A stretch of DNA of 64,000 bases, taken from contig VICG01000014.1 of assembly GCA_008692225.1 (NCBI GenBank), positions 868,001-932,000 of the forward strand, written 5' to 3'. How positions within the stretch are numbered: position 1 is the first letter of the stretch; every line of letters starts with the position of its first letter. The translations under genes and the position numbers were made by a program. The stretch is from Monilinia fructicola (lineage: Eukaryota; Ascomycota; Leotiomycetes; Helotiales; Sclerotiniaceae). Shown here one piece after another: positions 36,501 through 47,917 of the stretch. The notes under the pieces were generated by a model that searched no databases, was not told the origin of the DNA, and was given only the letters and a program-made list of their open reading frames with translations.

Positions 36501-37025
36501 GGATTCCATGAGATCAATCGTTTTTAGCTCATACAGCCATTCAATCTGCACAGCTCTCAACTGGAAACAACCAAACTATCCAGTTTTCTTATGCAATGAT
36601 CTAGGTCGCGAAGGAGAATTAGGTCAACAAAGTGGTGTAGAGATCAGTGGAAGGAGAACTACTTCTATCAAGGAATCGGTTCGGGTTGCTAAAAATAATA
36701 ATTTTATGGGATTGATTTGTTGTTCTAGACTTTTGGTAAGTTTTGCTCCTCCTCTGTAAAGCCCATCGCATCCCAATGAACCTCTTCTTTCCTTCTTTGT
36801 TCCATCAAAGTATAGATGAACTAACAAATGAAATAATAGGATATGGTACCAGCATTAATTGAAGCAATCAAATCACAAGGGCTCGTGCTTGTTATCGATA
36901 AATCTGCAGAGCAGGTAGATGAAAATACATCCTATAACGACCCTTTCCCAAGATTGCCGGATGGGGTGGATGGGGTCTTGAAAGCCAATGGCGTGCTGAG
37001 GTTCAATGAAAGTATTGACATGTAA
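33519..37025 (+). CDS. PHO81: PHO81/NUC-2 phosphate-signalling CDK inhibitor (SPX-ankyrin-GDPD-like)
   Basis: Seven exons, about 1016 residues: 33519-33520 (only the A and T of the start codon), 33593-33677, 33791-33913, about 33971-34021, 34075-34879, 34937-36735, 36840-37025. The first intron (GTACGT, CTAAAC branch, CAG) splits ATG as AT|G; the restored start MKFGKQIQKRQLEVPEYAAS is the classic SPX beginning. SPX covers about 1-175 (NYKALKKLIKKLS; FVEINGMAFSKILKKWDK). Ankyrin repeats span about 290-560 (NCLHQATIYGNL, RVPLHYACMHGRLDM, TPLIHAIIHGHIECA, WTPLFHAASEGN). The C-terminus resembles the degenerate GDPD-like part of NUC-2. The 57-nt intron 34880-34936 keeps the frame and could be mistaken for coding. 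In Neurospora and yeast this protein inhibits the PHO80/PHO85 (PREG/PGOV) kinase on phosphate starvation. No frame breaks. Confidence 0.95.
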
Positions 37026-38031
37026 ATATCTAGTTTGGTGCAATAGGTAGTCTACATAATGGGATTGCTGGGAATATGATACATAGTGAGTTAGTTATGC
37101 TAGCATCAATAGAGATGTGATGATTAAAAATTGGATCAGAAGATGCTGGTCTGTGAATTCTGTGTTGTGAATATAATAAACTCATGAATCTGAATCATTG
37201 CAGTTTTCTATACAGGGGACGTTTATCAACATCATCACATTACGAGCATTCATCCCATCCTCCGCCACTCACCCCTTCATCCGAACCTCTGTTCTTAATC
37301 AAATATGTTACGCTCCCACAATTCACATTCACTTAAAAACCCCAGCATTACCAATCCAGTACCATCCTTCCTCCCTCACTCCTCTCTCGCCCCAATAAGT
37401 CTCCACACAGCATCGTCAAAGAGGCGGATAAAATATTATCGACATTTCCACCCAGCCGCCTATCTATCCCTCGCTCCCCTTTCCCCCTCGCTAAACAATC
37501 GAGGGGGTTTATTTCAGGATGCGCAGATATTATTTAGCCACGGTTTATCGCTGGTTCACGGGAGCAGGGGCTTGTAAATTCTTCAGCGTGGTAGTTTGTA
37601 CGTTTGCAGGCTCGTCAGTCTGGAGGCTGGGTGGGAGGGTAAGGACGGTTGGGGGAGTTGGATGGGATGGGATGGTCCTGCCGCGGATGGAATCTTCACC
37701 TTCAACGTTCACATGCTTGTGTGGTTGTTCGATTTTCTTGGTAACATTATTGTAGAGAGAGCGCACTCGATATCTCCTTGGGGATCAGAGCAAGGCCGAA
37801 AAAGAGCAGCGGCATCGGAAGTAGAATTGCGAGAGCTTTTCTCCTCCTCCTCAACTATCGGGAGATTCGTGGAGGTGTGCAGCAAGGGTGTTTTGGCGGG
37901 AGCGGACACGGGATGATGGGATCACATGTGCAGATTTGAGACCGATGTTGAGATAGAATCATCTGATCATCTGACGTGTCGAGATTGGAAGAGTGGATAC
38001 TGTAATCGCTTTTCAGATGCGTGTCGCACTC
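37026..38031. other. Intergenic region between converging genes
   Basis: Separates the 3' ends of PHO81 (plus) and the four-helix membrane protein (minus). Several short frames on both strands, none with codon pattern, domain or splice sites that convince. I see no gene. Confidence 0.5.
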
Positions 38032-38758
38032 CTAGGCTCCTTTGTATTTATATCTCAGACTTCCCAATTCCTCTTCCGGGTCCACGCTTCCCATTACGGT
38101 CTTCGCGAGGAGGACGACGAGATAGATGGCGAGAGGCAGCCATTCGAAGCCCGTCCAGAATATATCCGCTTCGGCACCCGCGGCTGCACTGGACGCTTTG
38201 GATTGGTGTTTGGATTTGATGAGAGCCCCTAGGATTCCGAGGACAGAGCTGAGCACGAGATTGAGCGTTGGGAGGTAGGTTTCCAGCGGCCCGTTGTCGA
38301 CTCCGGTGACTCTTGTTTTCGACGGAGCGGAGCCTTTCGTTGGCTGGTTCAAGTTGTCGAGTATGGAAATCGCGGTTTTCTCGGGAGGTAATGTGTAGAC
38401 GAGAAATGCGGTAGATAGAAGAGACGTGATGGATAAGATGCTGAGGAGAGAAGTGGTTGCGCTGAAGAGGGTAAGGAAGTAGGGGATTGTGCTTATGAGT
38501 GGGAGACAGAGGAGGATTCGGGTGTAGAGGGTGTTGTATTTTGTGTGGAGTGTTGTGAGGTGCTGGATGAGATTCTCTTGTTCTATAAGGCAAAGGGGTT
38601 AGCCGGCGTGATGGATGAATGCATGGATGGATGGCATGAGGTAAATGGCGGGGTTCAAACATACCTTCTTCATCGAGAGCTTCGGGTAACGAATCATCAG
38701 AATCGTTTTCTGTAGGATAGTGGAAGGTTTTGCGGAGACGAGATGTAGTATGTTCCAT
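38032..38758 (-). CDS. Conserved-type fungal multi-span membrane protein, function unknown
   Basis: Two exons: 38758-38665 and 38582-38032, giving 214 residues; the 82-nt intron has GTATGT and TATAG ends and joins EE to EQENLIQHL. A short acidic N-terminus (ENDSDDSLPEALDEE) is followed by about four hydrophobic spans: ILLCLPLISTIPYFLTLF and SLLSILSITSLLSTAFLVYT close together, then LNLVLSSVLGILGALI and WLPLAIYLVVLLAKTVMG. The C-terminus is charged (DPEEELGSLRYKYKGA). The pattern suits an ER or other endomembrane protein with both ends on one side. I do not recognise a named family. It diverges from COA1, with 242 nt between the start codons. No frame breaks. Confidence 0.75.
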
Positions 38759-39000
38759 ATTGACAAGTATGTATAATGCGGATTTGTTGTATGAAATCTT
38801 AACAAACAATTGAATCATACAAGTAGAAACGAAATATAAAGCTGTAGCTCAAGCTTCAGCTCGAGCCTTGTTACTGGCTGTCAGCCTCGCATTTGCGCCA
38901 CACTCGAGGGAAACTTTTTAGCGGGTCAAATCGAATGATCAATTCAAAGCTCCCCTCTATTCCACGACCTTGGCTAGGAATTGCTGATTTCACCACATAA

Positions 39001-39700
39001 ATGCACAAAATGTTACCACGATTATTACGAAGCGCAAGGGTGTTGCCTAGATTGAGGGTGAACAATGGGAGGAATCTTGTCCAAAGAAGAACGCTAATCG
39101 CTGCGCCGAAAGCTGGAGATGGTCCATTGATGGAGAGGAGAGGGGATCGGGAACTACCTGGTACTTTTTCTTCCCTGGTTTGAGCGGTAGGGGAGTGATT
39201 GAGATATACTGATAAACATCCTAGACCTTCCCGAAAATGGCATGCGCTGGGTGCGCTCCATCCCCATCTTCATCGCCGTTCTAATCTCCAGCACGCTCGC
39301 CATCTTCAACTACCAAAAATCTTCCTCCTCCGTCGTATCTTCCACACTCTATGCGCTCCGCACCTCTCCTAAAGCCCGTGAATTTCTCGGGGATGAAATA
39401 TATTTCGCGCACAAGATGCCGTGGATTTGGGGGGAGATGAACCAATTGCACGGCAGGATTGATATACAGTTTGAGGTCAAAGGGACGAAGAGAAGCGGCA
39501 CGATGAGATTTACGAGCTTCAGACCGACCAGACAGGGGATGTTTGAGACGACGGAGTGGAGCTTGGAGGGAGGTGAGGGGAGCGAGAAGGTTAAGATTGA
39601 TTTGTTGGATGGGGAGGATCCGTTCAAGGGTATTGAGGATGTGGAAGAGAGGCCAGCAGAGCCAGGAAGGGGAAGTTATGCGCCGAGCTTGTCGGGATAG
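39001..39700 (+). CDS. COA1: Cytochrome c oxidase assembly factor COA1
   Basis: Two exons: 39001-39160 and 39225-39700, 211 residues; the intron has GTACTT and CCTAG ends. The N-terminus is rich in Arg and Leu and lacks acids (MLPRLLRSARVLPRLRVNNG), a mitochondrial presequence. The conserved block ELPDLPENGMRWVRSIPIFI opens the single membrane span, followed by SSVVSSTLYALRTSPKAREF LG and then a folded intermembrane-space domain (GRIDIQFEVKGTKRSGTMRF), all typical of fungal Coa1. Coa1 sits in the mitochondrial inner membrane, binds newly made Cox1 with Mss51/Cox14/Shy1, and passes it on to complex IV assembly. An alternative ATG is at codon 4 (MLPRLL). Confidence 0.9.
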
Positions 39701-40034
39701 AGAGTTTATTGACAGGCTTGATCAAGGGCTAGATTGTAGGGTGAGTTTTGGGTGGTTTTGAGAAAGTAGATGGGTTTTGCGAAGTGAGATGGAGGGACTT
39801 ATTACGCGAGTAGGGAGAATATGTTCAATTGGGGTGAATTGTGAAGACGATGGGGATGAACCATCAGTCTGACTGAAGCGCAAGTATAAGCACATCCAGA
39901 TGTGTTAAAATGGTAACGGTAGATTTAACGGTTGCATGGAAAAAAGGTCATTGGATTGGCGTTAAAGGGTTCTTCTGCTCTAAACGCCTGTATATGCCAT
40001 GTATTCATACAAATATTAAAGTAAAACATTCAAC
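39701..40034. other. Short intergenic region between converging genes
   Basis: Joins the 3' ends of COA1 (plus) and uL3m (minus). No open frame or repeat worth listing; presumably both polyadenylation regions. Confidence 0.5.
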
Positions 40035-40973
40035 TCATGCAGCAGCAGTTGCTACCTTAGCTGACCCCTTAGCTTCTTCCACCAAAGTAGGTATCGACGG
40101 CACTTTTGGCCATGGCTTCTTAATAGCATCCTGAATCTTCACCACACATCCATCTGGGCCTGCAATACACCCGTTCAAAAGCACCAGACCTTTCTCGGCA
40201 TCCACCTTCAACACCTTCACATTCTGGATTGTAACCTGATGATTTCCCATGCGTCCCGCCATCCTCTTTCCTGGGTGAACTCTCGAACCACTTCCCTGAC
40301 TGGCACCTGCACTACCCATCGTCCTGTGATTTTTGGAATTACCGTGACTAGCTGGTTGACCAGCCCATCCCCACTTCTTCATTCCTCCTGCAAATCCCAT
40401 TCCCCTACTATTCGACCTCGCATCCACAAACTGACCCTCTATGAACCATTCCGCTCCAATACTCCGCCCAACATCCAGTAACCCGGCCTCATTCTTCACA
40501 CGAAACTCAGCCATGTATCTCTTAGGTGCCACTTTACTCGCTTCGAAATGTCCTAATTCGGGTCTCGTGACATTGCTGGGATGCTTCCAGCCGGCACCAA
40601 CTTGCACCGCATAATACCCGTTCTTTTCTCGAGTCTTGTGAGCTACAACTTGCACCCGATCGAGCTGGACCACGGTGCAAGGTGTGCGAACACCGGTTTC
40701 TGGATCGTAAAGTGCCGTCATTCCTTTTTTGATACCGAGGGCGCCGGTGCGCAGGGGGAGTGTGAAATCTTTGCGGGCGAGTGCGGCGGTGGAGGAGGCG
40801 GAGAGGATGGGGAGACCTGCGCTAGGCTGGTTGAAGCGCTCGGGGTGGGAGCGAGGAGGGGCGGTTGTCCAGCCATATTTGACGCCGCGCTTTGTTATGA
40901 GGGGAAGGAGGGAGTCGGGGAGAAGGAATGAGGGGGGGATGTGCGCCCAGCTGGTGGGGAGTTTGGGTGCCAT
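40035..40973 (-). CDS. MRPL9: Mitochondrial large-subunit ribosomal protein uL3m (L3; yeast MRPL9)
   Basis: An uninterrupted 312-residue frame from ATG at 40973 to a TAA at 40035. After a presequence-like N-terminus come the L3 family blocks: RTGALGIKKGMTALYDPETG, CTVVQLDRVQVVAHKTREKN, GYYAVQVGAGWKH, GHFEASKVAPKR, VDARSNSRGMGFAGGMKKWG, the Gly/His-rich loop SHGNSKNHRTMGSAG and RVHPGKRMAGRMGNHQVTIQ. The GxxKGxGFxGxxKR-type loop reaches towards the peptidyl-transferase centre of the ribosome. Length and the lack of the long eukaryotic cytosolic extension fit the mitochondrial form. It is divergent from the CCDC25-like gene with 188 nt between the start codons. Confidence 0.95.
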   Translation of the reverse strand: MAPKLPTSWAHIPPSFLLPDSLLPLITKRGVKYGWTTAPPRSHPERFNQPSAGLPILSASSTAALARKDFTLPLRTGALGIKKGMTALYDPETGVRTPCTVVQLDRVQVVAHKTREKNGYYAVQVGAGWKHPSNVTRPELGHFEASKVAPKRYMAEFRVKNEAGLLDVGRSIGAEWFIEGQFVDARSNSRGMGFAGGMKKWGWAGQPASHGNSKNHRTMGSAGASQGSGSRVHPGKRMAGRMGNHQVTIQNVKVLKVDAEKGLVLLNGCIAGPDGCVVKIQDAIKKPWPKVPSIPTLVEEAKGSAKVATAAA

Positions 40974-41161
40974 GTTGTTGAGTGGTAGATGCTTATTTAG
41001 ATTTGGTGATCGATTGGAGAGGGGAGAAAATCTTTATACGGAGACCGGGGTAGACCCGCTATGCGGTCAATATCAGAAACGAAACACTTGGACCGATAAC
41101 TTCAACTTTCGCACCCACGTAAAGAAGTTCAACTTTATGGAAAGATCCACGATATAACAAA
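40974..41161. promoter_or_regulatory. Short bidirectional promoter between uL3m and the CCDC25-like gene
   Basis: Only 188 nt separate two opposite start codons, so both promoters and both 5' leaders must lie here or overlap. No TATA box is evident. Confidence 0.6.
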
Positions 41162-42052
41162 ATGGTGTATTATTACACTTCCAACACTGTGTCGCCAGCA
41201 GCGTACATCTATGCTGGAAAAGATAAATTTGAAAGTAAGAAATGCATAACATCCAAACTCAAAACACATGCTAAAGTACCCCACAGATGAAGATCTCATC
41301 AAGCATGGATTGGAAGAAGATGTGTGGTTTCACGTAGACAAGTTGTCGAGTGCTCATATATATCTTCGGATGAATGAGGGAGAATCGTGGGAGTCCATCC
41401 CGGAGGAACTGTTGATGGATTGTGCGCAACTTACTAAAGCCAATTCTATTGAAGGTAGGTGAGGATATGCTTTGGGGGCTTGAGGGAGAGGACGATGAGA
41501 TGTGTGCAGTGATCATGTGAGTTGATGATTCTGGGATAGGAAACAAGAAGGATAATATTACAATTATCTATACGCCATGGTCGAATTTGAAGAAGGATGG
41601 GAGTATGGCGGTTGGGCAAGTTAGTTTCAAGAATCAGAAGACTGTGAGTAATTCGTTCAGTTTATACTATACTCGTGATATGATGTTGAGAATTTATGAT
41701 ATCAGGTCAAGAGAATCATGGTTCCTGCGAGGGAAAATCCAATTGTCAACCGGTTGAACAAGACCAAGGTTGAAAAGTTCCCTGATTTGGCAATGGAGAA
41801 GGAAGAGAAGTTAAAAGCTGCGAGAAAGAAGGATCAAGCTGCTTTGTTGGAACGGGTATGTAGTATTTTATTCCCGAGTATTGAGATATACTGATTGGTG
41901 GATAGAGGAAACAAGAAGCGAGACTGGCTCAGGAGTATAAGGAAAAGAAGTGGCAGAAAGATCACGCATATGATGAATTATTTACTCAGGATGATGATGA
42001 AGAGGCAAATAATCAAGATAGAGGAGAAGACTTTTTGGACGATTTCATGTAG
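41162..42052 (+). CDS. CCDC25/Jlp2-like protein with NFACT-R (DUF814) domain
   Basis: Five exons: 41162-41234, 41287-41454, 41540-41643, 41706-41855, 41906-42052; 213 residues, matching the roughly 200-210 of the family. The first intron joins GKDKFE to [20 protein letters not shown]. Family blocks are [74 protein letters not shown] and [20 protein letters not shown], then a charged coiled-coil tail ([38 protein letters not shown]) ending DDFM. Human CCDC25 has been described as a DNA sensor at the membrane, and the NFACT-R domain resembles that of ribosome quality-control factors; the role of fungal Jlp2 is not settled. Converges with the PITH gene, 261 nt apart. Confidence 0.9.
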
Positions 42053-42313
42053 ATTGTATCGGCATGTATCATTGAGGATTTACTCATATGGAGGATACTT
42101 ATAATCTGCTAGCGATACTAATTCAGGCATGAAGATGGAATTTCCACTTCCTGTCTCAACACACTCTTGGCAACTTTACTTCCCTGTCCTCGATATCTGT
42201 GACCGTGGAAAGTTTTGTAGCTCAACTGTCTGCCATTGGACTTTTTTGTCCATTTACTGCTTTCGAGGCACAGTAAACACGCTCCTATCCACCACCACCC
42301 ACCATCGCCCCAT

Positions 42314-43041
42314 TCACTGCCCAATATTACTACCCATTTGGTTCACATTTGTCCCCTTAACCTTATGATCGCTTGGATTTGCCGCAGCCTCATACAAGAT
42401 ATTCGTGGGCGCCTTCCCCAACTGCATCCAATCCCCCTTGAAGCCCGCATAACAGATGCGACTCACATCCTCCCCGTAATTATCCTCCACAAATAATGTT
42501 AAATTCTGCACTTTCCCAAACAAAGCCCTTTTGACGGCGATATCCTGAATCTCAGATGTTTGACTTAACTGAAATTCCTGCGTGGGCTGCAGGTCCGACG
42601 CGACGCTGAAATCAAGATCATCACGGTTGATGAATACCTTGAGAGTCTTAGGGGCAGACTCAGAGTTCGAAGTGCGCAGGAGAATAGAGTGGAGTTTTAC
42701 TTGGCCGGTGAAACTATCGGGTTGGAATACACATATTAGCTATGGCTGTCTAGCTTGGAGGGGTAAATGGCGGGGTAAACAAACGGAATATGCATCAAAA
42801 GTTGTTCATCGGCATCACTTTCGAGTTCCGGTTGCTCATTCATACGTTCAGCCCATGTTTTCTTTACGATAGCCTTTCCGGAACCAGAATTGGCTTCATT
42901 GAGTGTGGTTATGTCGTCGAAATTGATGTGTTGATAGAGTGAGTATTGAAGTGCGGGGGTGATATCATCGGAATGATCATGCCCTTCGTGAGAATGGCCG
43001 CCATGCCCGTGATCATGCTCATCATGGCAGTGACTCGACAT
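42314..43041 (-). CDS. PITH-domain (DUF1000) protein, PITHD1-like
   Basis: Two exons: 43041-42785 and 42713-42314, 218 residues, with an intron of 71 nt (donor GTTTGT, acceptor GATAG) joining HIP to FTGQVKLHS. The N-terminus is His/Asp/Gly-rich (CHDEHDHGHGGHSHEGHDHS). The PITH domain follows: LYQHINFDDITTLNEAN, VKLHSILLRTSNSESAPKTL, VFINRDDLDFSVASDLQPTQ, NLTLFVEDNYGEDVSRICY and FKGDWMQLGKAPTNILYEA AANPSDHKVKG. In human TXNL1 this domain docks a thioredoxin to the proteasome lid; the stand-alone form here lacks a thioredoxin fold. The His-rich start could bind metal, but that is only composition. Confidence 0.9.
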
Positions 43042-43609
43042 TATTATTGAACGTTTCTTGTATTTACTCGAATTTGAAGTTCAGAAAAGTAAGAAAAATT
43101 TAGATCGGGTTTTGAGATGGTTCGTTTATACCACAAGGTAGTTTTCCCCTTTGCTCACCAACATCAAAACCATTCTATTTGGAAATTCACCAATATTCTG
43201 TTGGTTGTTATATCAACTGGCCATTATTTTTTAGGGACATCTCGGTGATCAATGGCAGCGTACAGTTAGGGATAAATGAACCACGACGCTCTCAATGTGA
43301 TGAAACTAGGTCTCTTAAGACAATCTCGTCTAAGATACGGACGGATACTTTAAGAGAAGCTACTTTACATTATATTATCATACATTCAAGTAATTACAAG
43401 ATTATGTCCTGATATAATATCAAGCTGCAATGCCTTACAGTCCTTATATAAAATACAATGGTTATAATGCTATGCTGCGATGGAGAGTTCGCATTCAATC
43501 CTCCAAAGCTTGAGCAACGAGGAGATCTGCAGATTGTACAGACACGGGTAGTATTGAGCCACGTGACGGCAATTCAAGTGACTAGAATATATACTCAAAT
43601 TTCCCGTTA
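43042..43609. other. Intergenic region, no gene seen
   Basis: Between the start of the PITH gene and the 3' end of RRN6, both minus. Short frames only. A CACGTGAC lies near 43559. Confidence 0.5.
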
Positions 43610-46607
43610 TTAAAATCCTGCAGCTCTTCGTCTCTGCGGTTTTTTCTTCCCAGGAGTGACTGGAACAGCTACTCTGCTACCGAAAGCTCCTTTGCTTGGC
43701 TGGGTCATTGGCAAGTCATTAATGGGCTGAGAACTGTAAGTGTTGTACCCGGCCGGTTGACTGCCAAAAGGCTGAACCACAGCTTGAGATGAGGATGTAG
43801 CCGCATTTGCACGGTCACGGCTCAAAAATCTTTCTGCTCTTCTTTTACGTCGAGCATGTTCTCGTCGACTACGATATTCATCGTCACCACTTTCTTCCGC
43901 AGCTGCAGCTCTCTGAACCTCCTCCCAAGAATATGCAGCTGGGTCTGCGCCCGGAACAGATGGCCATTGAGAAATCAATGAAGATCTTGCTGGGCCAAAT
44001 TCTGTCTTGGGTTCCAGGCTAACTGCATACTGGCGAAGTCGGGCGATGGTAGGATCCTCTACAACTGTAGCGGCCGATATTACTGAAGACGCAGGGGTAG
44101 GTAAGCTGAATTGTGGATTTTGTACTGCGTTGGAATGAGCCTGGGAGCTGAAATATGGGGGCGAGCTAGCTCTCGAGACTTCATCAATATCCTTCAACAT
44201 GCGCAGAGGCGAGCCTTCTTCAATTATTGGTGGGGGTCTTGGCTCAACTTGTTTGTTACGGAGTGAAATCCCAACTGAACTCAACCATAATTCCATGGCG
44301 ATTTTGCGTATAAGTCTCGCCTTCGCTAGACGAACCGGTCCAGGAGTTTTACGAGGAAGATTCGTGACCCAAACATTGATAAGTTGATCATAAATTTCCA
44401 GTAAGTCAGGACATTTGTCGTCTGATGATTGATCTTCCGAAAACAGTATTCCAGGACAAGAGACCAGTTTTGAAATATGAAATTTGTAAGATGCTTCCTC
44501 TTCATCTTCATCAAAAGTATCCATGAAATCCAGGAATTCGCTTACAGTTTTCGCTGCCTCATCGAGATCGCCCGAAGGGCATGCATTATCCGATAGCTCA
44601 AGACAAGTTTTCAAAGACATGCTGTCCACCTGCTTGCAGTTTTGCATATGAATTGATATGTCTCGGAATGCCATTTCCATATCAGAGTTTGAATCAGAGG
44701 TATTTTCATTGAATATTCGCTCAAATACCGGGTGCATATTGATTCTGAGGTTTAGATCTAGAGAAACTTTGTTAACCTTAGGTGGCAGCCCGTGGTTTTG
44801 GGTCATCAGAGAGCCCATCATATCCTCATCGTCATCGTCATCAGGAACGATGAAATCATCTGGCAGACGGCTAGCTGTGATGCGGATAGAATTGTCTGCG
44901 GATCTGTTTGTCGGTGCCGTTAGACTAGACCGCGAAGTCCATTTCTGTTGAGAACTGATAATTTCAGATGCCCATAAAGAAGATACTAGCTCGAAGTTTG
45001 AGGTGAGCAACCATGCTTGATAAAATTTCACGCCTGCTTCCATGAAGTCTAGTCCCGCTCCTTGGGTGGAGTCTCTTGGTATCACGTAAGGCGCATAGCT
45101 TATAGAAAGAGTTTCTGCTCTGTATGCCGCTTCCTCGCTTATCCCAGGGGAAAGCCTAAATGCTCCCTCAAAACTCCTTGCGATATTTCCATCGATGAAA
45201 AAAGTGTATGAATTCAGTCGTGAATTTTCATTGGATGTAATAAATACTGTCAAGCCCGTACCACTTTCGTCCTTAGACATTGTCAATTTCATAGTCTCAT
45301 CGGTTGCGGTCCTGTAGTGTCGATGTGAGAGAAGAACCTTAACACCAGCCTCCATGTTCACACCGTCCTCGCCAGCTGGTATGACCTTGAGCCAAAAAAT
45401 TCGACTCGTTGTTAAAACGAACAAGTGCCCCAGATCAACAGTGCTGCGCTTAATATCCAGGATCCAATCCTTGAGTAACGACGTATTGAATGAGTAAGAA
45501 GGTAACCGTGTAGGCTTAGATTTCGTATCAAAAATTGCAAGATGCCTTCTATTCGCAAGTACCATAGTGCTCACACTACCTGCCCAAAGGACTCGATGCC
45601 AGTCACCAACATCTCCGGGTAGTTTGTATGATGGAATGGTTGGATCTTCACCAAAGTCGTCGTATATATGGGCCATCTTCCCGGGCACAATTTCGAAAGC
45701 CGAGCGTTTCTTTTGTCGGCCTTCAATGTCCCAGGTGCTCCAATGACCTGCGCGATCTACAATTGCAAATTGTCGAGCGTACCAAGGGTTAAAAGTGACA
45801 TCCATGTGCTCTTCTGATCCAGACTGTTGGCATGTTAAAGTTGCGACGGGATTAGCATCAAGACAAGATGAAGGGTATGTCGCAGTATGACCAGCGGGTG
45901 CTACAAAAGGCATCGGAAATTTTCGAAAGACGGGTCTGAAGATTGTGGTCATGGCTGCCTGTCTAACGGCGAACCAGGCGCTAAGATCCTTTCCATTATC
46001 GACTGAGGCGATTTGAAAAATCGTTCCTCCAGTACCAAACCAGTGTCCTTGATCTGAATTAGTAGCATCCATTGATGAGAGTCGAACTCCATTTTGAGAC
46101 TCCCAGCCGAGTTTTTCGGGGCGAGGTTTAAGCAGCTTCAGAACATGACCGGCTTCGCCACATGGTATTGCTATTATGAATGCGGTTTTTGAATTTGATC
46201 TATGATTGATATCCGCAGCTCCTCCAATTGCCATCAATGTACTAGTCTTGGAACGTTTGAACATCGCATCCACGGGATCTTTAGAAAGGTTGGCTGCGAG
46301 AGTTCCCCCAGGAAACGTTTCGGGTCGCCTCTTTGTGAGCCATTTCTGTTGAGTATGGGCTATCGTCGAGCCAATTTTTCCACTATCAGGTATATCTCGA
46401 ATCGAGGGAGGAATGCATTGCGCGAATGGGAGAAGTTGTTGGAAGCGATGAGCTGCGAACAATCAATAACTGAATACTCTGCAACATTGAAATCCCAGGC
46501 ATACTTCTGTTCAAATCCTGTGAAAAGGACCACTGCCGTTCATTAACATCATAAGAAAATTCTCCAAAATGACCATGTACCAGGTCGTTCGCCCTGTGGT
46601 CAGTCAT
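43610..46607 (-). CDS. RRN6: RNA polymerase I core-factor subunit RRN6, two apparent frameshifts near the N-terminus
   Basis: The uninterrupted frame 46462-43610 carries about 950 residues. Upstream in another frame is the Rrn6-type start MTDHRANDLVHGHFGEFSYD VNERQWSFSQ (46607; 46649 is an alternative start). A third frame between them gives EQKYAWDFNVAEYSVIDCSQ. One base missing near 46523-46526 and one near 46425-46455 would connect all three, giving 1000 codons. Family features are the GHFG start, LPFAQCIPPSIRDIPDSGKI, a beta-propeller-like middle (ARQFAIVDRAGHWSTWDIEG; ILDIKRSTVDLGHLFVLTTS), an acidic stretch (VPDDDDDEDM) and a basic tail (GKKKPQRRRAAGF). With Rrn7 and Rrn11, Rrn6 forms the core factor that recruits RNA polymerase I to rDNA promoters. 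It is divergent from SPC25. Confidence 0.85.
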
Positions 46608-47076
46608 TGGGTTTTCGCGGACTTCTGTTTGCGCGATAAACCCTTCCAATCATTTCGGAACTTCGCAGAATTGATGAGAAGTAATCTCAGAGAACGAAAG
46701 TGAGGGAGGTGTGAAAGGAAAAATAAATGTCAGAATTTCTGTCATAAATTCATAAATTAAAAAGGCAGAAAGGGCTGGTAATAAGGCATTGATGTAAAAA
46801 TAAATTATTCTTTTTTTTCTGGAGAACCGCGAGTTTATCGGCTTCACTAACGTTTTAATGTGGGACCCGAAATCCGATAAATATTGAATGGTTTCCTTGA
46901 CAACGCGCTTATCAGAGAAGGAAATCAACATTTTTGGTTTTGCATTTCTTCCTTTGTCATCTACAAGTAATCGTTTACACAAGCATAACACCAAACCTAA
47001 CCAGATCACCGCCACACTATTCTGTATATCATTTGAACGTCAATAAACCACATCTTATTCAAACCAAAATATCACC
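46608..47076. promoter_or_regulatory. Bidirectional promoter region between RRN6 and SPC25
   Basis: 469 nt separate the opposite start codons. The minus-strand frame 47015-46650 is hydrophobic but contains translated homopolymer and no conserved feature, so I read the stretch as regulatory. Confidence 0.5.
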
Positions 47077-47917
47077 ATGTCTACAATGTTTGAGCCTTCG
47101 CTGTCTACCAGCATGTCCAGTAGTATGATGCGACCACCTTTGTCATCGGCGGATGCTCCATCCATGGCAGATACCCTTCCAAGTATTAACTTTGGTTTTG
47201 ATGAATTGCGCGATAGAATGGCGAAGTTTACGGTCAAATTTGATGCCTTCATCGAGCAAGGAAGAAAGCGCGTTTTGGAGGAAAGAAACCAATTCCGAAT
47301 GAATGTGACTGAATTACTTGGTGAGCTCTCAAATAAACAGTACATAGGCATGAAACTAATATGTAACAGAGGATCAACGTATGAAGAAGAGAGATATCGA
47401 AGTGTTGTCATCAAAAACCAGTACACATCAACAGACCCTCGCAAAGGAGGCCGCAGAGACCGCCGAAATGCAAGCAGCCATCGCATCATTGACTGAACAA
47501 CGAGACGCACAACTTGCAGTCAGGGAAGCCTTGAAAACTCAAATCGCCGAAACACAAAAAGCTATAAATGCACGAGTTGCTGCGCAGAAATCTCACGCTC
47601 AGTATATCGATAAACAAGCTCGATTCAATATACCTGAACTTGATTTTTGGATTTCGAATTTGGGTCTCATGATTGAGGGTGCAGGACAAAATGATCGATT
47701 GAAGTTCATTTTTAATAATTTTGATGATAATGATTATGAAAGGGAAGCTTGGTTTGAGCTTGATACATCGAAGAGGGACTATGATATTCCATATTGCAAG
47801 CCGAAACTGGAGAAGGAGCAGATTGAAAGGGTGGTAGATAAGTTAAATGAGACTCGGGATTTACGTGTATTGTTGAAGGGGATGAGAGAATTGTTTGTTG
47901 AAGCTGTCAAGAATTGA
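47077..47917 (+). CDS. SPC25: Kinetochore protein SPC25 (NDC80 complex)
   Basis: Two exons: 47077-47320 and 47370-47917, 263 residues; the intron (GTGAGC, ACTAAT branch, ACAG) joins ELL to EDQRMKKRDIEVLSSK. Residues to about 45 are Ser-rich, then SINFGFDELRDRMAKFTVKF begins a long coiled coil (ETAEMQAAIASLTEQRDAQL; EALKTQIAETQKAINARVAA). The C-terminal globular domain starts at about 175 (IPELDFWISNLGLMIEGAGQ, DRLKFIFNNFDDND, YDIPYCKPKLEKEQIERVVD). In the Ndc80 complex the Spc24/Spc25 end holds the inner kinetochore while Ndc80/Nuf2 bind microtubules. The neighbour 0.4 kb downstream, MOZART1, is another spindle gene, perhaps by chance. Confidence 0.9.

Noticed and set aside
46650..47015. 121-codon minus-strand frame with hydrophobic stretches
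   Set aside because: Sits in the RRN6/SPC25 promoter, contains translated homopolymers and has no conserved block.
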